Source: Competibacter_A sp003527885 (GTDB taxonomy: Bacteria > Pseudomonadota > Gammaproteobacteria > Competibacterales > Competibacteraceae). From it: a DNA stretch of 45,204 nt. The stretch is from contig DAORPQ010000017.1 in the NCBI GenBank assembly GCA_035442025.1, forward strand, positions 1 to 45,204. Direction: 5' to 3'. The notes beneath the pieces were generated by a model. That model was not told where the DNA came from and ran no database searches. It saw nothing but the letters and a program-made list of their open reading frames with translations. Of this stretch, positions 25,803-33,467 are shown piece after piece. The number at the start of each line of letters is the position of its first letter. Within the stretch, counting starts at the first letter, position 1. Made by a program: the position numbers and the translations under genes.

Positions 25803-26840
25803 ATGAATCCGCCAGTGCGCCAGTTTGCCAGCGACAACTACTCGGGCATGTGCCCTGAAGCCCTGGACTATTGGCTGGCGGCCAACCGGGGTGACGCGCC
25901 GGCCTACGGTAACGACGGCTGGACCCAGCGCGCCGCAGACCGGTTTCGCGAGCTGTTCGAGACCGACTGCGAGGTGTTCTTCGTCTTCAACGGCACGGCG
26001 GCCAATTCGCTATCGCTGTCGGCGCTGTGCCAGTCCTACCACAGCGTGATCTGCCACGAAACCGCCCACATTGAAACCGACGAATGCGGCGGGCCGGAAT
26101 TCGCCTCCAACGGTTCCAAGCTGTTGCTGGCGCAAGGCGAAAACGGCAAGCTCGATCCGGCCGATGTCGGGCGGCTGATCACCCGGCGCTCGGATATTCA
26201 CTACCCCAAACCCAAGGTGATCAGCCTCACGCAGGCGACCGAATTGGGGACGGTCTACACGCTGGACGAACTGCACGCCTTGCGCGATTTGGCCGACCGT
26301 TACCAGCTGAAAGTGCACATGGATGGCGCGCGGTTCGCCAATGCCTTGGTGTCGCTGGAAAAGACTCCGGCGCAAGCGACGTGGCAAGCCGGGGTGGACG
26401 TGTTGTGTCTGGGCGGAACCAAGAACGGCATGGCGGTCGGTGAGGCCATCATATTCTTCGATCGGGAACTGGCGACCGATTTCGCTTATCGGTGCAAGCA
26501 GGCCGGGCAACTGGCTTCCAAGATGCGCTTCATCGCCGCGCCTTGGTTGGGGCTACTGGAAACGGGGGCCTGGCTGCGCAACGCCCGCCAAGCCAACCAG
26601 ATGGCCGCCTATCTCGCCGAACGGCTGCAAGCGATCGCCGGTTTGCGCCTGATGTTTCCCCGCCAAGCGAATTCCGTGTTTTTGCAATTGCCGGCGGCGG
26701 CCATTGCGGCGTTGCGGGCCAAAGGCTGGCAGTTCTACACCTTCATCGGCGTCGGCGGCGTCCGCCTGATGTGCTCCTGGAACACCACTCCCGAGGCGGT
26801 CGATCAATTCGTCGGCGATCTGGGACACGCCCTGCGCTGA
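25803..26840 (+). CDS. Low-specificity threonine aldolase family protein
   Basis: A 345-residue PLP enzyme of the beta-eliminating lyase/threonine aldolase group, expected to split L-threonine or L-allo-threonine into glycine and acetaldehyde. The front reads FASDNYSGMCPEALDYW. VFFVFNGTAANSLSL and HIETDECGGPE lie in the cofactor-binding half. KVHMDGARFANAL and LCLGGTKNG carry the cofactor-binding aspartate and the Schiff-base lysine (K207). MRFIAAPWLGLLETGAWL follows. The frame opens at 25746, but the ATG at 25803 starts the conserved part directly. The exact amino-acid substrate is not certain from sequence. Confidence 0.9.
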   Translation: MNPPVRQFASDNYSGMCPEALDYWLAANRGDAPAYGNDGWTQRAADRFRELFETDCEVFFVFNGTAANSLSLSALCQSYHSVICHETAHIETDECGGPEFASNGSKLLLAQGENGKLDPADVGRLITRRSDIHYPKPKVISLTQATELGTVYTLDELHALRDLADRYQLKVHMDGARFANALVSLEKTPAQATWQAGVDVLCLGGTKNGMAVGEAIIFFDRELATDFAYRCKQAGQLASKMRFIAAPWLGLLETGAWLRNARQANQMAAYLAERLQAIAGLRLMFPRQANSVFLQLPAAAIAALRAKGWQFYTFIGVGGVRLMCSWNTTPEAVDQFVGDLGHALR

Positions 26841-26852
26841 GGGGGACGGATA

Positions 26853-27875
26853 GTGGCTGCCGAGCTGCTCCGGCGCGACGTGCCCCTGCATCGGCTGAAC
26901 AGCTTCGGTCTGCCGGCCCGCGCCGCTTGGTTTGCGGCCATCGAAACCCTGGACCAGCTCGCCGCGCTGATCGTCACCCCGGAATGGCGCTATTTGCAGC
27001 GCTTTGTTCTGGGGGGCGGCAGCAACGTGATCCTGACCGGCGATTTTGATGGGCTGGTGCTCCATGTGCGGATTCCGGGGCGGGCGCTGGTCGCTGAAGA
27101 CCCTGATGCGTGGATCGTGCGGGCGGGCGCGGGCGAAAACTGGCATGAGTTCGTCACTTGGACGCTGGCGCAGGGTTGGCCAGGCCTGGAAAATCTGGCG
27201 CTGATTCCCGGCACGGTCGGCGCGGCGCCGATTCAAAACATCGGCGCTTATGGTTTGGAAATGGCCGAACGCTTTCAATCCCTGGAAGCTGTGGAGCTGG
27301 CGACAGGTCGGGGCGTGGTGTTCGACCGGGCCGCCTGCCAGTTTGGCTATCGGGACAGTACCTTCAAACAGGCGGCGGGCCGTTTTCTGATTGCCGCCGT
27401 GACCTTTCGCTTGCCCAAACGCTGGCGGCCGCTCACCGGCTATGCCGATGTGGCGCGCGAACTGGAGGCCGGCAAAATAGCCGCTCCGACGGCCCGGCAG
27501 ATCGCCGATGCGGTCATCGCCGTTCGCTCGCGCAAGTTGCCGGACCCCGCCCATCTCGGCAACGCCGGCAGTTTTTTCAAGAACCCGGTGGTGGACGCCG
27601 CCGCCTTTGCCCGCCTCGTCGCCCGCTGCTCCGACCTGCCGCATTACCCGCAGCCGGATGGTACGGTCAAACTGGCGGCGGGTTGGCTGATCGAGCGCTG
27701 CGGTTGGAAGGGTAGGCTGTTCGGTCCGGTCGGCGTCCATGACCGGCAGGCGCTGGTGCTGGTCAATCGCGGCGGCGCGCGAGCGCAAGACGTGTTGGGA
27801 CTGGCGCGGGCGATCCAAGAATCGGTTCTGACCGAATTCGGCGTCATGCTGGAACCGGAGCCCTTGGTGGTTTGA
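26853..27875 (+). CDS. murB: UDP-N-acetylmuramate dehydrogenase
   Basis: A 340-residue flavoenzyme that reduces UDP-GlcNAc-enolpyruvate to UDP-MurNAc in peptidoglycan synthesis. It has the FAD-binding LGGGSNVIL, GAGENWHEFV and GLENLALIPGTVGAAPIQNIGAYG, the YRDSTFK segment of type I (E. coli-like) MurB, the catalytic serine in NAGSFFKNP, and the C-terminal glutamate in MLEPEPLVV. It starts with GTG 12 bp after the threonine aldolase gene; GGGGGA at 26841-26846 serves as ribosome binding site. Confidence 0.95.
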   Translation: MAAELLRRDVPLHRLNSFGLPARAAWFAAIETLDQLAALIVTPEWRYLQRFVLGGGSNVILTGDFDGLVLHVRIPGRALVAEDPDAWIVRAGAGENWHEFVTWTLAQGWPGLENLALIPGTVGAAPIQNIGAYGLEMAERFQSLEAVELATGRGVVFDRAACQFGYRDSTFKQAAGRFLIAAVTFRLPKRWRPLTGYADVARELEAGKIAAPTARQIADAVIAVRSRKLPDPAHLGNAGSFFKNPVVDAAAFARLVARCSDLPHYPQPDGTVKLAAGWLIERCGWKGRLFGPVGVHDRQALVLVNRGGARAQDVLGLARAIQESVLTEFGVMLEPEPLVV

Positions 27876-27899
27876 GACGAGCTCAGGAGTGGGTTTTGC

Positions 27900-28652
27900 A
27901 TGTCGCGGCGAGACTTGAACCGCCTTCCCCGAATCTATCTGTCGCTACCGCTGGTGGTCGGTGAGACCGTGCCGTTGGACGGTACCGCTTTCGGCCATGT
28001 CGGGCGGGTGCTGCGGTTGAAACCCGACGCGGCGCTGATCCTGTTCGATGGCCTGGGCGGGACGTTCGCGGCGACCCTCGTGGAAGTCGGCAAGCGCGAT
28101 GCCCGCGCGCGAGTGACGGAGGCGCTGCCCAGCGAAGCGGAGCCGCCGTTGCGGATCGTATTGGCCCAGGGGATCTCGCGCGGCGACAGGATGGATTACA
28201 CCTTGCAAAAGGCGGTCGAACTCGGCGTGACCGCCGTGCAGCCGCTGTTTACCGAACGCGGTGGGGTCGATTTGGCCGGCGAACGTTTGGCGCGCAAAGT
28301 CCAGCACTGGCGCGGCATCATCATCAGCGCCTGCGAGCAGTGCGGCCGCAGCCGGTTGCCGGAATTGCGGCGGCCGCTGGCGCTGGCGGATTGGCTGGCG
28401 CGGCCCGCGCAGCGGGATTTGCGCGTGCTGCTCGATCCGACGGCGCGTCAGGGCTTGCGCGAGCTGCCAGCACCCATTCACGGGCTGACCTTGCTGGTAG
28501 GCCCGGAAGGCGGGCTCGGCCCGGCGGAAATCGCGCGGGCCGGCAGGGGGGGATTTACCGGCGTCCGGCTCGGGCCACGCATTCTACGGACCGAAACCGC
28601 CGGTGTCGCCGCCTTGGCGGCGGTACAGACCCTGTGGGGCGATTGGAATTGA
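27900..28652 (+). CDS. rsmE: 16S rRNA (uracil(1498)-N(3))-methyltransferase
   Basis: A 250-residue SPOUT-class methyltransferase acting on U1498 of 16S rRNA. A PUA-like front (RIYLSLPLVVGETVPLDG, HVGRVLRLKPDAALILFDG) is followed by LAQGISRGDRMDYTLQKAVELGVTAVQPLFTER and the knotted SAM site LLVGPEGGLGPAEI, then RLGPRILRTETAGVAALAAVQ. AGGAG at 27885-27889 precedes the ATG. It lies 24 bp after murB and is probably co-transcribed with it. Confidence 0.95.
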   Translation: MSRRDLNRLPRIYLSLPLVVGETVPLDGTAFGHVGRVLRLKPDAALILFDGLGGTFAATLVEVGKRDARARVTEALPSEAEPPLRIVLAQGISRGDRMDYTLQKAVELGVTAVQPLFTERGGVDLAGERLARKVQHWRGIIISACEQCGRSRLPELRRPLALADWLARPAQRDLRVLLDPTARQGLRELPAPIHGLTLLVGPEGGLGPAEIARAGRGGFTGVRLGPRILRTETAGVAALAAVQTLWGDWN

Positions 28653-28799
28653 GATTTCGGTCGAATGCGGTCGCCCGATCAATGCATCAAATTGCTAATG
28701 AAAATTCAAATAACGATGCTAACCCTATAAACTATTTCGGACATGCCGGAAGCCTGAAGCGACGGGAAGGCCGCAAATGATAGGCGGGGATGCAATTCT

Positions 28800-30101
28800 A
28801 TGCAAAGCGATCACGGAAGCGACAGCAAAGAGACCGGTACGGTGCTCGTGGTGGAGGACAGCCGAGCCTTGCGGGGGCTGCTGGCGTCCTATCTCAACGA
28901 TTGGTACGGATTGGCGGTGGTGGGCGTGGGGTCTCTGGCCGAGACCGAAGCGCAACTCGCCGGGTGTCCCGAGCGGTTTTTCTGCGCCGTGCTGGACCTT
29001 AACCTGCCCGATGCCCCCAACGGCGGGGTCGTCGATCTGGTGCGAAGCCATGGCATACCCGCGATCGTGCTCACCGGTTTCGTGGACCCCGCGCTGCGGG
29101 AAACCATGCTCGCCAAGCAAGTTCTGGACTATTTCATCAAGCGCGACCTCGGCGATATCGAACAGGTCGCCCGCACGATCGGGCGTTTGTGGCGCAACCG
29201 CCAAATCAAGGTGATCGTGGTCGACGATTCCCGCAGCTTTCGAGGTTACTTGCAGGGCTTGCTGGAAAGTTACCGCTACCGGATTCTCGCCGCCGGCAAC
29301 GGTCACGAGGCGCTCGGGTTGCTGGCGGAGCACCCCGATACCAGCTTGGTCATCACCGATGTCAACATGCCGGAGATGGGCGGGTTGGAGTTGATCGAGC
29401 ACATCCGCCGCCAGTATCGCCGCGAGGATTTGGCGGTGATCGGCATGTCGGATGCGTCCAAACCGGGCCTGTCGGCGCTGCTGCTCAAAACCGGCGCCAA
29501 CGATTTCATCGCCAAGCCGTTCCAGGTGGAGGAACTGTTGTGTCGGGTCAACCAGAACACCGACATGATGGGTTACGTGCGGCAATTGCGCGAGGCGGCC
29601 ACCTGCGATTTCCTGACCGGGCTCCTCAACCGGCGCCAGCTGCTGGAATTGGGTGAAAAACTCTACGCCAACGCCCGGCGCGGCCATTTTCTGCTCGGAC
29701 TCGGCATGGTGGACGCCGACTATTTCAAACGGATCAACGACCGCTTCGGCCATTTGGTCGGCGATGAGGCGCTGAAAGCCATCGCCGCCACGTTGAATAA
29801 AGCCTTGCGCGCGTCCGACATCATCGGCCGCTACGGCGGCGAGGAATTCGTTTGTTTGACCGTGCTGCAAGCCGAAACCGATGCCGAGCGGGTCTTCGAG
29901 CGCGTGTGCGCCGCCGTGGCGAAAATCGGCCTTTCCGCCGGCGGCCAACCCGTGCCGCTGACCGTCAGCATCGGTTTCACCACTGACCTGGGAAACTCGC
30001 TGAAGCAGATGATCGAACAGGCTGACAGCGCCGTTTATCGGGCCAAGGCCGAGGGTCGAAATCGGGCGTTGCGATGGTCGCTACAGTCGTCCGCCGGATG
30101 A
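28800..30101 (+). CDS. PleD-like response regulator diguanylate cyclase (REC-REC-GGDEF)
   Basis: A 433-residue protein with two receivers (acceptors D66 in LDLNLPD and D187 in ITDVNMPEMGG) and a C-terminal diguanylate cyclase. The cyclase has CDFLTGLLNRR, DADYFKRINDRFGH and a GGEEF signature at 346-350. RASD sits five residues before GGEEF, so the product-inhibition I-site is kept at normal spacing. The first receiver has a non-standard acidic pair (VVEDSRA). A TATAAA hexamer at 28726-28731 in the AT-rich gap before the gene may be part of its own promoter. The kinase that feeds it is not evident nearby. Confidence 0.93.
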   Translation: MQSDHGSDSKETGTVLVVEDSRALRGLLASYLNDWYGLAVVGVGSLAETEAQLAGCPERFFCAVLDLNLPDAPNGGVVDLVRSHGIPAIVLTGFVDPALRETMLAKQVLDYFIKRDLGDIEQVARTIGRLWRNRQIKVIVVDDSRSFRGYLQGLLESYRYRILAAGNGHEALGLLAEHPDTSLVITDVNMPEMGGLELIEHIRRQYRREDLAVIGMSDASKPGLSALLLKTGANDFIAKPFQVEELLCRVNQNTDMMGYVRQLREAATCDFLTGLLNRRQLLELGEKLYANARRGHFLLGLGMVDADYFKRINDRFGHLVGDEALKAIAATLNKALRASDIIGRYGGEEFVCLTVLQAETDAERVFERVCAAVAKIGLSAGGQPVPLTVSIGFTTDLGNSLKQMIEQADSAVYRAKAEGRNRALRWSLQSSAG

Positions 30102-30293
30102 GCGGTTTGGGTCCTGGCGACGAACTCCGCGCGAAAGCGGTGCGCGCAGGCCCGGCGGCTCTCGACCGAATTAACCCACAAAATATCGCGCTTTGACTTG
30201 TGTCCCACCATTTCAGCATCTAAGGTTACTACACGCCACCCCCCGTGGTGGTGTAATCACTACCCGAGCAACTAAACCAAGGAGATTTTGGAG

Positions 30294-30788
30294 ATGAATA
30301 AAAAATTAGTGCTAGGCATGGCCGCGTTCTGCACCATGGGTCTTTCCGCCGGCGCCTGGGCCGCCGACGCCGCGACCGCCGATGAAGTGGTCGCCAAGGT
30401 CAAAGCCGCCGCCGCCGACGTCAAGGCGGGCGGGGATGCCGCGCTGGCAGCCTATAACGACCCCAAAGGCAAATGGGCCTGGAAAGACTCCTATGTTTTC
30501 GTGATGGATTGCAAGACCGGCGTCATGACCGCTCACCCGAACGACAAGGTCAAGGGCACGAAGCTGGCCGACCTCAAGGGCAAGGCGGGCGAGAATCTCG
30601 GCCCGTCGCTGTGCGCCGCCGCCGCCAAGGGCGCCAACGGAGGTTGGGTCGAGTATCAATGGACCAAGCCCGGCGCGGAAGGCAACCACCGTAAAGTCAG
30701 CTACGTGCTGCCCGCCGGCAACTATGCCGTCGGCGCGGGCGTTTATGACGATACCCCGGTTGCGGCCTTAGAGGCCAAGACCAAGTAA
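30294..30788 (+). CDS. Secreted single-Cache domain protein
   Basis: A 164-residue exported protein with a signal peptide ending near AWA/ADAATA. The rest looks like one small Cache sensor domain: a helix (DEVVAKVKAAAADVKAG), YVFVMDCKTGVMTAHPNDKVKG, LADLKGKAGENLGPSL, GGWVEYQWTKPG and KVSYVLPAGNYAVGAGVYDD. There is no transmembrane output part, so it is a free periplasmic binding protein rather than a receptor. AAGGAG 9 nt upstream supports the ATG at 30294 over the in-frame TTG at 30288. TTGACT at 30193-30198 could be a -35 box. The ligand and partner are unknown. Confidence 0.85.
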   Translation: MNKKLVLGMAAFCTMGLSAGAWAADAATADEVVAKVKAAAADVKAGGDAALAAYNDPKGKWAWKDSYVFVMDCKTGVMTAHPNDKVKGTKLADLKGKAGENLGPSLCAAAAKGANGGWVEYQWTKPGAEGNHRKVSYVLPAGNYAVGAGVYDDTPVAALEAKTK

Positions 30789-30846
30789 TCTTGGTGTTCC
30801 ACCGTGCTTGGCGCGCCAATCGGGTTTCCGAGACGGTCGCAAAGCA

Positions 30847-30872
30847 CGGTGGATTGACACTCCACCGGTTTT
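30847..30872 (+). terminator. Hairpin with T-run after the Cache gene
   Basis: CGGTGGA (30847-30853) pairs with TCCACCG (30861-30867), followed by GTTTT. The left arm can instead pair with a 12-nt upstream sequence at 30798-30809, giving two mutually exclusive structures. Termination of the Cache transcript is the simplest reading. Confidence 0.5.
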
Positions 30873-30966
30873 CTATCCTCCGGCTTTTCCATTCCCTTGC
30901 TCCTCCCGGTAATCGATCTCGTTTATACTGACGCTTTCACGAGAAAGGCCCTGGCAGGAGGATGCG

Positions 30967-31491
30967 GTGATTTATTCTCTCGGCGACCGCAAGGTCGAGT
31001 TTCACGGCGAGGACTGGTTCATCGCCGATAACGCCACCGTCATCGGTTCGGTGGTGCTCAAGCAGAACGCCAGCATCTGGTTCCATGTCGTGGTGCGCGG
31101 CGACAACGACCTCATCACCATCGGCGAAAACACCAACGTTCAGGACGGTTCGGTCCTGCATACCGACCCCGGCATCCTGCTCACCCTCGGCCGGGATGTG
31201 ACCGTCGGCCATCTGGCCATGCTGCACGGCTGCACCGTCGGCGATAACAGCTTGATCGGCATTAAAAGCCTGGTGATGAACCGGGCGGTGATCGGCAACA
31301 ATTGCCTGATCGGCGCCAACAGCCTGATCCCGGAGGGCAAGGTCATCCCCGACGGTTCGCTGGTGATGGGTTCGCCCGGCAAGATCGTCCGCGCTTTATC
31401 GGAAGCGGAAATCGAACGTTTGCGCCAGACCGCCGGCCGCTACGTGGAGAATTTCAAGCGCTTCAAGTCCGAATTGCACCGGCAGGCTTGA
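30967..31491 (+). CDS. Gamma carbonic anhydrase family protein (YrdA-like)
   Basis: A 174-residue left-handed beta-helix protein built from hexapeptide repeats, forming a trimer with metal at subunit interfaces. The metal-ligand histidines are visible in VLHTD and VGHLAMLHGC. WFHVVVRGDND and NVQDGSVLHTD are hallmarks of the YrdA/CaiE-type branch. Carbonic anhydrase activity is not certain for this branch. It starts with GTG, with CAGGAGG immediately upstream. A TATACT hexamer at 30924-30929 may be the -10 of its promoter. Its stop is one base before the GTG of the moxR gene, so it leads the moxR-DUF58-tgpA run. Confidence 0.92.
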   Translation: MIYSLGDRKVEFHGEDWFIADNATVIGSVVLKQNASIWFHVVVRGDNDLITIGENTNVQDGSVLHTDPGILLTLGRDVTVGHLAMLHGCTVGDNSLIGIKSLVMNRAVIGNNCLIGANSLIPEGKVIPDGSLVMGSPGKIVRALSEAEIERLRQTAGRYVENFKRFKSELHRQA

Positions 31492-31492
31492 C

Positions 31493-32425
31493 GTGGCTAC
31501 CGCCTTTGAAGATCGGCTGGAACTCACGGTCCACCAGGTCGGGTCCATCATTCTGGGTAAGGAGCACGCCATCCGTTTGGCCGTGGCCTGTTTGTTGGCG
31601 CGCGGCCATCTGCTGATCGAAGACCTGCCCGGCATGGGCAAGACCACTCTGGCGCACGCCTTGGCGCAAAGCCTCGGCTTGCACTACCAGCGCATCCAGT
31701 TCACCAGCGACTTGCTGCCGGCGGACATTCTCGGCGCGGCGGTCTACGAGCGTCAGCGCGAAGCCTTCGTCTTTCACCCCGGCCCGATTTTCGCCCAATT
31801 GATTTTGGCCGATGAAATCAACCGCGCCACGCCCAAAACCCAGAGCGCGCTGCTGGAAGCGATGGAGGAGGGGCAGGTGACGATCGAAGGCGAAACCCGG
31901 CCGTTGCCGGAACCGTTTTTCGTCATCGCCACCCAGAACCCGTCCTACCAGATCGGCACCTTTCCGCTCCCTGAGTCGCAGTTGGACCGGTTTTTGATGC
32001 GGATCGAGTTGGGCTATCCCGACCCGCAGGCCGAACGGGTGCTGCTGGAGGGTGAGGATCGGCGCGATCTGCTGGCGCGCTTGCCGGTCGCGATGACGCC
32101 CGCACAGTTGCACCAGGCGCAACGGCAAGTGGGCGGCGTGCACGTCGCGCCGCCGCTGCTGGATTACGTGCAGGCGCTGCTGGCGTTTTCCCGTCAGTCC
32201 AGCCGCTTCCGGGGCGGCCTGTCGCCCCGCGCCGGCTTGGGGTTGCTGCGGGCGGCGCGGGCTTGGGCGTTGCTGCACCGGCGCGGCCATGTCTTGCCGG
32301 AGGACGTGCAGGCCGTGTTGGCGGCGGCGGTCAGCCATCGCTTGCATCCCGGCGAAGACGGCTTGGAACAATCGCCGGCCGATCTGGTCGGGCATCTGCT
32401 GGCCTCCGTGGCGTTGCCGGCTTGA
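31493..32425 (+). CDS. MoxR family AAA+ ATPase
   Basis: A 310-residue cytoplasmic AAA+ chaperone. Walker A is LPGMGKTTLA, Walker B is LILADEINRA, and KTQSALLEAMEEGQVTIEG and FVIATQNPSYQIGTFPLPESQLDRFLM are typical of the MoxR group. The C-terminal lid has SPRAGLGLLRAARAWAL. MoxR proteins are usually encoded with DUF58 proteins and help assemble or activate cofactor-binding or VWA-type complexes; both the DUF58 and transglutaminase genes follow directly here. It starts with GTG. Confidence 0.94.
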   Translation: MATAFEDRLELTVHQVGSIILGKEHAIRLAVACLLARGHLLIEDLPGMGKTTLAHALAQSLGLHYQRIQFTSDLLPADILGAAVYERQREAFVFHPGPIFAQLILADEINRATPKTQSALLEAMEEGQVTIEGETRPLPEPFFVIATQNPSYQIGTFPLPESQLDRFLMRIELGYPDPQAERVLLEGEDRRDLLARLPVAMTPAQLHQAQRQVGGVHVAPPLLDYVQALLAFSRQSSRFRGGLSPRAGLGLLRAARAWALLHRRGHVLPEDVQAVLAAAVSHRLHPGEDGLEQSPADLVGHLLASVALPA

Positions 32426-32435
32426 GCGCCGCGCG

Positions 32436-33467
32436 ATGCTGAAGGATTGGCGAAGTCGTTTCGAGGCTTGGGTGACCCGCCACCAACGACCCGCTCACGG
32501 ACCGATCCGGTTGGATCGCCGCCGCATCTACATTTTGCCGACCCGCCAGGGTTATGCTTTCGCGCTGCTGCTGTTGTTGCTGTTCTTGTGGTCGATCAAT
32601 TACAGCAACAGCATGGGCTTCGCCTTTACGTTTCTGCTGACGGCGGTGGCCTTGAACACCATGTGGCAGGCGCACGACAACCTGTTGGGCCTCGTCATCC
32701 AGGGCAACGGCGCCGAGCCGGTATTCGCCGGCCAGGATGCCCGCTTCGGTTTCCGGCTGGAAAATCCGCGTCGGACGCCGCGCCACGGCATCGCCCTGCA
32801 ATGGCGGGATCGGGAACCGCTGTATGTGGATGTCCCGGCGCAGAGTTCGGTGCCGGTCACCCTGGCTGTTCCCGCCGAACGGCGCGGCTGGTTGCGGCCG
32901 GGTCATGTGCGGGTCATGACCCGCTTTCCGCTCGGCTTGTTTCAGTCGTGGAGTTGGGTGGAATTCGATAGTGCCGCCTTGGTTTATCCCCGGCCTCGCG
33001 GCCGGCGACCGCTGCCGGCGGCGCTGTCGGGCACCCCGGGCAGCGGTTTGCACGAGCTGGGGGCGGGCAGCGAGGACTACGCCGGCTTTCGGCAGTATGC
33101 GCCAGGCGATTCGCCGCGCCGGATCGCCTGGAAAGCGGCGACCCGCACCGATCGGTTGTTGGTCAAACGCTTCATCGATCAGGCGCGGCCGGAACTGTGG
33201 CTCGATTGGCGGTTGCTGGGCGTCGAGAACGTGGAACCGCGCCTCGAACAGCTCTGTCAATGGGTATTGAAAGCCGAAAACGACGGCCACGAATACGGCT
33301 TGCGGTTACCGGGTTCGAACGTTCCGCCGGCGCGCGGCGATCCCCAGCGCCGCCGCTGTCTGGAAGCGCTGGCCCTGTTCACCTATCGCGAAGATTTCCC
33401 TCGTGCCGATGACGCTGTGGAAGCCGGGAAACCGACAACGGGAAAAACCCGCCACACCGCCGGCTGA
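32436..33467 (+). CDS. DUF58 domain-containing membrane protein
   Basis: A 343-residue protein with two adjacent membrane helices near residues 40-80 (ALLLLLLFLWSINYSNSMG and FTFLLTAVALNTMW), a beta-rich middle part and the DUF58 core GSEDYAGFRQYAPGDSPRR with RIAWKAATRTDRLLVKRF. The MoxR-DUF58-transglutaminase order is widespread, and the proteins probably act together at the membrane; the biochemical role is unknown. The frame opens earlier, inside moxR, but the ATG at 32436 is 10 bp after the moxR stop. Its 3' end overlaps the next gene by about 60 bp. Confidence 0.9.
   Translation: MLKDWRSRFEAWVTRHQRPAHGPIRLDRRRIYILPTRQGYAFALLLLLLFLWSINYSNSMGFAFTFLLTAVALNTMWQAHDNLLGLVIQGNGAEPVFAGQDARFGFRLENPRRTPRHGIALQWRDREPLYVDVPAQSSVPVTLAVPAERRGWLRPGHVRVMTRFPLGLFQSWSWVEFDSAALVYPRPRGRRPLPAALSGTPGSGLHELGAGSEDYAGFRQYAPGDSPRRIAWKAATRTDRLLVKRFIDQARPELWLDWRLLGVENVEPRLEQLCQWVLKAENDGHEYGLRLPGSNVPPARGDPQRRRCLEALALFTYREDFPRADDAVEAGKPTTGKTRHTAG

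Noticed and set aside
26553..27818. A 421-codon minus-strand frame opposite the threonine aldolase and murB genes
   Set aside because: It crosses two well-supported genes and is low-complexity and His/Gln/Arg-rich, as expected for a reverse-strand artefact.
28725..29948. A 407-codon minus-strand frame opposite the PleD-like gene
   Set aside because: It has no recognisable domain and the plus-strand gene is certain from its receiver and GGEEF motifs.
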